Positions 58,377 through 64,000 of a stretch of DNA of 64,000 nt are shown here, piece after piece. The stretch's first letter is position 1, and each line of letters opens with the position of its first letter. A program made the translations under genes and the position numbers. Source of the stretch: Nonomuraea basaltis (GTDB taxonomy: Bacteria; Actinomycetota; Actinomycetes; Streptosporangiales; Streptosporangiaceae); contig NZ_VCJS01000011.1 in the NCBI RefSeq assembly GCF_005893125.1, positions 1 to 64,000 of the forward strand, read 5' to 3'. Below the pieces are notes generated by a model, which made no database searches, had not been told where the DNA came from, and saw only the letters and a program-made list of their open reading frames with translations.

Positions 58377-60227
58377 TCAGCCGCCGAAACCGCCGTCGTC
58401 GTCGCCGATCGGGTTGTCCTCGGTCGGCTCTTCCGTGGGCTGGTCCGTCTGGTCGTCCGTGGGCTGGTCCGTCGGGAAGTCGGTGGAGGGGGGAGTCGTC
58501 TCCAGCTCCGGACCCGTGGACACCACGATCGTCACCGTCGTGTTCGGCGGCAGCTTCTGGCCCTCAGGGGGGTTCTGCTGGAAGACCGTGCCCTCGGGCT
58601 GGTCGCTGGGCGACTCGGAGACCCTCGTCCTGAAGCCGGCCGCCTTGAGCTGGGCGGTGGCGTCCTCCACGGTGAGCCCGATCACGTTGGGCACCTCGCC
58701 CAGCTGCTTGGGCACCCAGAGGGTGACGCTGCCGCCCTCCACGATCTCCTCGCCGGACTTGGGCTTTGTGTCGAGGACCGTGCCCTGCGGCCTGGTCGAG
58801 GCCTTGGTCTTGAGCACGCCCCGCAGACCGGCCTCCTCCAGGATCTTCATGGCATCCGCCTGCGGCACGCCGACGAGGCCGTCAGGCACCTTGATCTTCT
58901 TCGGCCCCGAGGACACGAACAGCTTGACGGGGGAGCCCTTCTCGACCTTGGTGTTCTCCTTGGGATCCGTCTTGATCACGGTGCCCTTGTCGACGTCGGA
59001 GCTGGGCTCCTGGACCACCTCGACCGTGAGCCCCAGCTTTGTGAGCTGCTCCTCCGCGTACGCCCTCTCCTGCGACGCGAGGGGCGGGATCGTGATCGAC
59101 GTGTCCGTCGGCGTGCTGGGGGCGCCGAACAGCATGTAGCCGACCGTGATGAACCCACCGATGATCAGAAGCGGAATGATGATCCACAGCGCCGTCTTCA
59201 CGCCGTTGCCGCCACTGCTGGCCCTGCGCCGTCCGCCGCGGCCACCGCCCTCGCCATCGCCGTACTCGTACGGCGGGACCGCGGTGGTGCGCTGCGTGGC
59301 CGGGCCGGTGGCCGCCTGCGTGGTGGTCATCATGCGCGTGCCCTGGCCGTGGTTGCCGGTCATCGCCATCGTCTGGGCGTCGACCGGCATGCCGGTCATC
59401 GCCCGCTGGATGTCGGCCCGCATCTCGCCCGCGTTCTGGTAGCGATGGGCCGGATCCTTCGCCATGGCCTTGAGCACGATCGCGTCGGCCCACGGCGGGA
59501 TCTCGCGGTCGATCTGCGACGGCGGGATCGGCTCCTCGCGCACGTGCTGGTAGGCGATCGCGACGGGGGAGTCGCCGGTGAACGGCGGCTGCCCGGTGAG
59601 CAGCTCGTAGAAGAGGCAACCGGTCGAGTAGATGTCGCTGCGCGCGTCGACCCGCTCGCCCCGCGCCTGCTCGGGCGACAGGTATTGCGCGGTGCCGATC
59701 ACCTGCGCGGTCTGCGTCATCGTGGCCGCGGAGTCGGCCATCGCGCGGGCGATGCCGAAGTCCATCACCTTGACGTCGCCGGCCCGGGTGATCATCACGT
59801 TGGCCGGCTTGATGTCGCGGTGCACGATGCCGCCGCGGTGGCTGTAGTCAAGCGCCCGCAGGATGCCGTCGACCAGCTCGGCCGCGCGCTCGGGCATCAG
59901 CCGCCGGTCCTGGCGCAGCAGGTCGCGCAGCGTCCTGCCGTCGACGTACTCCATCACGATGTACGGCACGGGGGCGCCCTCGGAGACGTCCTCGCCGGTG
60001 TCGTAGACCGCGACGACGGCCGGGTGGTTCAGGGAGGCCGCGGACTGCGCCTCACGGCGGAAGCGGGCCTGGAAGGTGTGGTCTCGCGCCAGGTCGGCCC
60101 GAAGGGTCTTGATCGCGACTATGCGGTCCAGCCGGATGTCTCGGGCGCGATACACCTCGGCCATGCCGCCGCGCCCGACGACACCGTCGAGCTCGTAACG
60201 ACCTCCGAGTAGCCGAGGCTGAGTCAT
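58377..60227 (-). CDS. pknB: Ser/Thr protein kinase with PASTA repeats
   Basis: 616 aa (GTG three codons earlier also possible). Kinase domain residues about 5-270: GRGGMAEVYRARD, AIKTL (Lys), HRDIKPANVMI (catalytic loop), DFGIARAM, SPEQARGE. After a linker comes a membrane helix (TALWIIIPLLIIGGFITVGYMLFG), and then three PASTA domains (PPLASQERAYAEEQL; VPDGLVGVPQADAMKIL; VPNVIGLTVEDATAQL) that bind peptidoglycan fragments, ending in a Thr/Pro/Asp tail. It controls wall growth and division with PknA, PbpA and RodA. Confidence 0.95.
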   Translation of the reverse strand: MTQPRLLGGRYELDGVVGRGGMAEVYRARDIRLDRIVAIKTLRADLARDHTFQARFRREAQSAASLNHPAVVAVYDTGEDVSEGAPVPYIVMEYVDGRTLRDLLRQDRRLMPERAAELVDGILRALDYSHRGGIVHRDIKPANVMITRAGDVKVMDFGIARAMADSAATMTQTAQVIGTAQYLSPEQARGERVDARSDIYSTGCLFYELLTGQPPFTGDSPVAIAYQHVREEPIPPSQIDREIPPWADAIVLKAMAKDPAHRYQNAGEMRADIQRAMTGMPVDAQTMAMTGNHGQGTRMMTTTQAATGPATQRTTAVPPYEYGDGEGGGRGGRRRASSGGNGVKTALWIIIPLLIIGGFITVGYMLFGAPSTPTDTSITIPPLASQERAYAEEQLTKLGLTVEVVQEPSSDVDKGTVIKTDPKENTKVEKGSPVKLFVSSGPKKIKVPDGLVGVPQADAMKILEEAGLRGVLKTKASTRPQGTVLDTKPKSGEEIVEGGSVTLWVPKQLGEVPNVIGLTVEDATAQLKAAGFRTRVSESPSDQPEGTVFQQNPPEGQKLPPNTTVTIVVSTGPELETTPPSTDFPTDQPTDDQTDQPTEEPTEDNPIGDDDGGFGG

Positions 60228-60309
60228 TTCCTGCACTGTCCCTTACCGTTCATCTTGGGTACCGGCCTGCTCGGGGGCTGCCGGTGTCCATCATCGACCC
60301 CGCGGCGCG

Positions 60310-61662
60310 TCACGTCTCCTCCTTGGGCGGGTTTGTTTCCCCCGGGTCCGGCGAGGCGGTCGGTGTCGGAGTTGTCGGTGTAGTGGTGGGCGTTGGGGTG
60401 GCTGTGGACGTAGGGGTTCGGGTGGTCGGCTTCGGTTTCGGCGTCGGCTTCTTGGTAGGAGATGCCGACTTGCTTACCGTAGCCGACCGCGAGGTTATAG
60501 GCTTCCGCGACTTCACCGGAACCACCGAGGGCCGCCGGGTGCGCGTTTTCGTCTTGCTGGGTCGCGGCTGTTCAGGGGTCAGCACCGTCGACTCCGTGGG
60601 GTCGGCCACTTCGGGCGCCGGCTGAGTCGGCTGGCGGCCGGCAAGGGTGATGGCGCTGAGCCCCACCGCGGCCACGCACCCGGCCGTGGCCACCGCGGCG
60701 AGCGTCCTGGCGCCCTTGCGCCGCCTGCCCGGCTGCTCCTCCAGCGCGGTGGCCGGGGCGAGGTCGTCGGTCTCCCGCGCGTCCTCCGGCGACGGCTCAC
60801 GTACTCTGAAGCCCGACGGGTCGGTCAGACTGCTGAGGTCGGCACCCTGCTCGGCACCGGCCAGCGACTCACGCAGCACGTAGGCCCGGTCGGCCGCCTC
60901 CAGCGCCGTGGCCGGGCGCTGCGCCGGATCCTTGGCCAGCAGCGCCATGACCAGCTCCCGCACCGGTGCCGGCACGTCCACGCCGAGTGGCGGCGGCGGC
61001 TCGTTGAGGTGCAGCAGCGCGATGGCCACCTGACTGTCCCCGCTGAACGGCGTGCGCCCCGCCAGGCACTCGTAGGCCACCACGCCCAGCGAGTAGAGGT
61101 CGGTCGATGGCGTGAGCGGGAAGCCTTGCGCCTGCTCGGGGCTGACGTATTGAGCGGTGCCCAGTACGGTGCCCGTCTGCGTCACCGGCGCCGCCTCCAG
61201 GGCCCGCGCGATGCCGAAGTCCGTCACCTTGATGACGCCCTCGGGGGTGACGAGGAGGTTGCCCGGCTTGATGTCGCGGTGGATGATCCCGGCCGCGTGC
61301 GCCGTGTGCAGCGCCTTGGCGGTCTGGTGCACGACGTCGAGCGCCACCTCGGGCCCGGTTGCGCCGTTGCGGGCCAGGATGGCCGACAGCGGCTCCCCGT
61401 GGACCAGCTCCATCACCAGGTAGGCCAGGTCGTTCTGCTCGCCGTAGTCGAAGACCTGCGCGACCCCCGGGTCGGCCAGCGCCGCGGTGATCCTGGCCTC
61501 GTTGCGGAAGCGCTCGCGGAAGGTGGGGTCGGCGTAGATGTGGCTACGCAGGATCTTGACGGCCACCTCGCGCCCGAGCAGCTCGTCGCGGGCGCGCCAC
61601 ACCTCTCCCATACCGCCCGTGGCGATGCGGGAGACCAGGAGGTAACGGTTACGGAGCCGCAT
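60310..61662 (-). CDS. pknA: Ser/Thr protein kinase
   Basis: 450 aa from ATG at 61662 (a GTG at 61683, right after the pbpA stop, would add seven residues). Kinase motifs ATGGMGEVWRARDELLGREVAVKIL, HRDIKPGNLLVT, DFGIARALE, SPEQAQG. A membrane helix (LAAVATAGCVAAVGLSAITLAG) near residue 330 and a Lys/Thr/Pro-rich extracellular tail with no PASTA repeats. PknA acts with PknB on division and wall proteins. Upstream gene pbpA ends 21 bp before. Confidence 0.94.
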   Translation of the reverse strand: MRLRNRYLLVSRIATGGMGEVWRARDELLGREVAVKILRSHIYADPTFRERFRNEARITAALADPGVAQVFDYGEQNDLAYLVMELVHGEPLSAILARNGATGPEVALDVVHQTAKALHTAHAAGIIHRDIKPGNLLVTPEGVIKVTDFGIARALEAAPVTQTGTVLGTAQYVSPEQAQGFPLTPSTDLYSLGVVAYECLAGRTPFSGDSQVAIALLHLNEPPPPLGVDVPAPVRELVMALLAKDPAQRPATALEAADRAYVLRESLAGAEQGADLSSLTDPSGFRVREPSPEDARETDDLAPATALEEQPGRRRKGARTLAAVATAGCVAAVGLSAITLAGRQPTQPAPEVADPTESTVLTPEQPRPSKTKTRTRRPSVVPVKSRKPITSRSATVSKSASPTKKPTPKPKPTTRTPTSTATPTPTTTPTTPTPTASPDPGETNPPKEET

Positions 61663-61683
61663 GATCCAGCAGGTTAGCGTCAC

Positions 61684-63144
61684 TCACTTGTTCAGCACCG
61701 CCTCCATCACGGCCTTCCCGATCGGTGCGGCGGTGCCGCCCCCGGTCGCCTCCGCGCCGACGTTCGCCGCGCCGGACTCGATGATGACCGCCAGCGCCAC
61801 CTTCGGGTCCTCCGCGGGCGCGAAGGAGATGAACCAGGCGTGCGGCGCGTCGCGTGTGCCCGACTCCGCGGTGCCTGTCTTACCCGCTACTTGGACGCCC
61901 GGCACCTGCGCCCGGTTGGCAGTGCCGTTGTTGACGACGCTCACCATCATCTCGCGCAGCTTGCCCGCCGTCTCCGCGCTGATCGCCTCGCTCAGCTCTT
62001 CTTGCTTGGCCTCCTCGACCGTGTCGCCCTTGGCGTCAGTGATCTTGTTGACGAGGTACGGCGTCATGACCTTGCCCTCGTTGGCTATGCCCGCGGCGAT
62101 CATGGCCATCTGCAGCGGCGTCATCCGGTTGTCGCGCTGCCCGATGGAGGCCATCGCCAGGGCCGCCTTGTCCTCCTCGCGACCGAAGTCGCTCGGGACC
62201 ACCGACATCGGCACGCCGATCTGCTTGCCCATGCCGAACAGCTCGGTCTGCTCGTTCATCTTGTCGTAGCCCAGATCCATGCCGATCTTGCCGAACGGCG
62301 TGTTGCAGGACTTCTCCAGCGCGAAGATCAGCGTCACCTGGCCGGAGCCGCAGGCCGCGCCGCCGTAGTTGGGCAGGCTGATGTTCGTGTTGGGCAGCGG
62401 CAGCTGCTGCGGCGCCGCCACGGTGGACTGCGGACCGCGCGAGGAGTCATCCTCCAGGTACGCCGCCATCGTCACCACTTTGAACGTCGACCCGGGCGGG
62501 TACGTCTGCCCGATGGTGCGGTTGAGCAGCGGCTGGCTCTTCTCCTTGGCCAGCTCGTCGTAGCGGGTGAACACCTTGCCCTTGTTGGTCCCCGACAGCT
62601 CGGTGGGATCGTAGGTCGGCAGCGACACCATCGCCAGGATCCCGCCGGTCTTCGGGTCGAGCGCGACCACGGCGCCCCGCTTGCCGCTGTTGCGCAGCGC
62701 GTCGTAGGCCGCCTTCTGCGCCTTCGGGTTGATCGTGAGGTCGACGTTGGCGCCCCTGGTCGGCTCGCCGGTGAACAGGTCGATGCTCCGCCGCAGCAGC
62801 AGGTCCGCGCTCGAGCCGTCGAGCAGCTTGTTCTCGCTCTCCTCGATCGCGCTCGCGCTCTCAGGTGAGAAGAAGCCCGTGACGTGCGCGTACAGCTTGG
62901 CGTCCGGGTATTGCCTGATGAACTTGAAGTCCTTGCTCTTGGTCTCGGCAGACGCGGCGATCACTGTGCCGCCGGCGGTGATGCGGCCGCGCTCGATGGC
63001 GTAACGATCGAAGAAGTTGCGGGTGTTGAGAGCGTTCGAGCGCAGGTTCTCCGACCGCACCGCCTGCACGTAGTTCACGTTGATCATCAGGAGCGCGAAC
63101 ATGGCCAGGCAGGCCACGGCTATGCGCTTCAGGGTGCCGTTCAT
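61684..63144 (-). CDS. pbpA: Penicillin-binding protein (transpeptidase)
   Basis: 486 aa. Membrane anchor RIAVACLAMFALLMINVNYV, dimerisation-like N domain (GRITAGGTVIA), then the transpeptidase domain with PGSTFKVVT (SxxK), SCN at ALEKSCNTPFG (SxN) and GKTGTAESG (KTG). It cross-links peptidoglycan. The ATG overlaps the rodA stop (ATGA at 63141-63144), so the pair RodA (polymerase) and PbpA (transpeptidase) is coupled. Confidence 0.96.
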   Translation of the reverse strand: MNGTLKRIAVACLAMFALLMINVNYVQAVRSENLRSNALNTRNFFDRYAIERGRITAGGTVIAASAETKSKDFKFIRQYPDAKLYAHVTGFFSPESASAIEESENKLLDGSSADLLLRRSIDLFTGEPTRGANVDLTINPKAQKAAYDALRNSGKRGAVVALDPKTGGILAMVSLPTYDPTELSGTNKGKVFTRYDELAKEKSQPLLNRTIGQTYPPGSTFKVVTMAAYLEDDSSRGPQSTVAAPQQLPLPNTNISLPNYGGAACGSGQVTLIFALEKSCNTPFGKIGMDLGYDKMNEQTELFGMGKQIGVPMSVVPSDFGREEDKAALAMASIGQRDNRMTPLQMAMIAAGIANEGKVMTPYLVNKITDAKGDTVEEAKQEELSEAISAETAGKLREMMVSVVNNGTANRAQVPGVQVAGKTGTAESGTRDAPHAWFISFAPAEDPKVALAVIIESGAANVGAEATGGGTAAPIGKAVMEAVLNK

Positions 63145-64000
63145 CGCTGGAACACCTGCGTCAATCCTTCGTTCTGGATCGCCTGGGGCGGGGGGCGTCT
63201 GGCGGCGTCTGACGTTCTTACCAGAAGCGCGATAAGGATCCAGTTAGCCAGCAGGGCCGAGCCGCCCTGGGACATGAACGGAGTGACGAGGCCGGTCAGC
63301 GGGATGAGGTTGGTCACGCCGCCGACGATGATGAAAACCTGCCACGCCAGGAGGAACGACAGGCCGCCCGACAGGAGCTTCGAGAAGGGGTCGCGGGCCG
63401 CCAGCGAGGTGCGCAAACCGCGTTCGACGATCAACGCGTAGATCATCAGCAGCGCCATCACGCCTGTCAGGCCGAGCTCTTCGCCCGTGGCACTGAAGAT
63501 GAAGTCGGAGAACGCCAGCGGGATCAGTTCGGGGTGCCCCTGGCCGAGCCCCGTGCCGAGGATGCCGCCGGAGCCCAAGGCGAACAGGCCCTGCATGAGC
63601 TGCTCGCTGCCGCCGACCGCACGGTAGAGCTCGGGATCGCTGGGGTTGAGGAAGACCTCGAAGCGCTGCTGGACGTGGTCGAAGACCATGCCGGCCAGAA
63701 TCGCGCCGCCCGCGAAGAGGAGGATGCCGATGATGACCCAGGAACTGCGCTGGGTGGCGACGTAGAGCATCGCGATGAACGTGCCGAACAGCAGCAGCGA
63801 GGAGCCCAGGTCCTTCTGCATCACCAGGATGCCCAGGCTGACACCCCAGGTGATGAGCACCGGGCCGAGGTCACGGGCCCGCGGCAGGTCGATGAACAGC
63901 AGCCGGCGCCCGGCGAGGGCGAGCACGTCCCGCTTGGCCACCAGGTAGCCGGCGAAGAAGACGACCAGCGCGAGCTTGGCGAACTCGGCCGGCTGGAGCT
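63141..64000 (-). CDS. rodA: SEDS glycosyltransferase RodA/FtsW (partial)
   Basis: The C-terminal 285 codons; the 5' part lies beyond the right edge. It opens in LQPAEFAKLALVVFFAGYL, and contains GILVMQKDLGSSLLLFGTFIAMLY (the conserved Asp in QKDLG), QGLFALGSGGILGTGLGQG, FIFSATGEELGL, GVTNLIPLTGLVTPFMSQGGSALLAN. These are hallmark SEDS motifs. Makes glycan strands with PbpA. The start of the operon is outside the window. Confidence 0.95.
   Translation of the reverse strand, partial: LQPAEFAKLALVVFFAGYLVAKRDVLALAGRRLLFIDLPRARDLGPVLITWGVSLGILVMQKDLGSSLLLFGTFIAMLYVATQRSSWVIIGILLFAGGAILAGMVFDHVQQRFEVFLNPSDPELYRAVGGSEQLMQGLFALGSGGILGTGLGQGHPELIPLAFSDFIFSATGEELGLTGVMALLMIYALIVERGLRTSLAARDPFSKLLSGGLSFLLAWQVFIIVGGVTNLIPLTGLVTPFMSQGGSALLANWILIALLVRTSDAARRPPPQAIQNEGLTQVFQR

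Noticed and set aside
58251-60212. A 653-codon plus-strand frame opposite pknB
   Set aside because: Antisense of a well-supported kinase with PASTA repeats; no family features.

Overview
The window is chromosomal DNA of a high-GC actinomycete. The strong GC bias, frequent GTG starts, the ppiA-rhomboid-crgA-sortase E-pabA-pknB-pknA-pbpA-rodA block at 54-64 kb and a 39-codon DLW-39 gene place it near the chromosomal origin of an actinobacterium. Gene content (DUF5753/Scr1 regulators, MmyB-type regulators, many NarL pairs) suggests Streptosporangiales (Nonomuraea-like). The family assignment is inference.

Left part (1-26.1 kb) is accessory DNA built up at a tRNA-Ala(TGC) gene (26045-26117, minus). 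The last 42 nt of that tRNA gene recur exactly at 6458-6499, 12524-12565 and 13625-13666, and each copy, like the tRNA itself, is preceded on its left by a hairpin. Three tyrosine-recombinase remnants end next to three of the four sites (6386, 12498, 26019). This reads as a tandem array of decayed integrative elements. Segment 1 (left of 6458) holds an IS701-like transposase remnant, a tRNA-Tyr 3' fragment that looks like another attachment site, an Imm21-like gene, a DUF6461 gene, a DUF5753 regulator with an ATP-binding partner, and an HTH/PP2C-like gene pair. Segment 2 (6.5-12.5 kb) holds a MarR regulator with three visible palindromic operators, MmyB regulators, and oxidoreductase genes. 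Segment 3 (12.5-13.6 kb) is only a Phd/VapC toxin-antitoxin pair. Segment 4 (13.6-26.0 kb) holds a NarL two-component pair, an acyltransferase sitting inside a broken ABC transporter locus, and an XRE / SDR / DJ-1 / aldehyde dehydrogenase / fumarase-superfamily lyase cluster.

Middle part (26.1-54 kb) is ordinary but gene-rich chromosome: HAD phosphatase, DLW-39, a copper operon (CopZ, membrane-anchored copper-binding protein, CopA) behind a CsoR-type operator, MFS/MocR divergent pair, universal stress protein, a giant MalT-BTAD regulator and a LAL regulator separated by a 53-aa ORF, an ArsR/membrane-protein pair, a GT-like membrane protein, a Baeyer-Villiger-type monooxygenase, a NarL pair whose junction is tandemly duplicated, VOC and MBL-fold enzymes, a PadR regulator with its operator, a Rieske protein, and an OmpR-type pair with direct-repeat boxes in front of a secreted protein gene.

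Right part (54-64 kb) is the conserved cell-division and envelope cluster. On the plus strand it carries cyclophilin, rhomboid, sortase E, a 52-aa membrane protein and pabA. On the minus strand it carries crgA and the rodA-pbpA-pknA-pknB operon, which runs off the right edge of the window.
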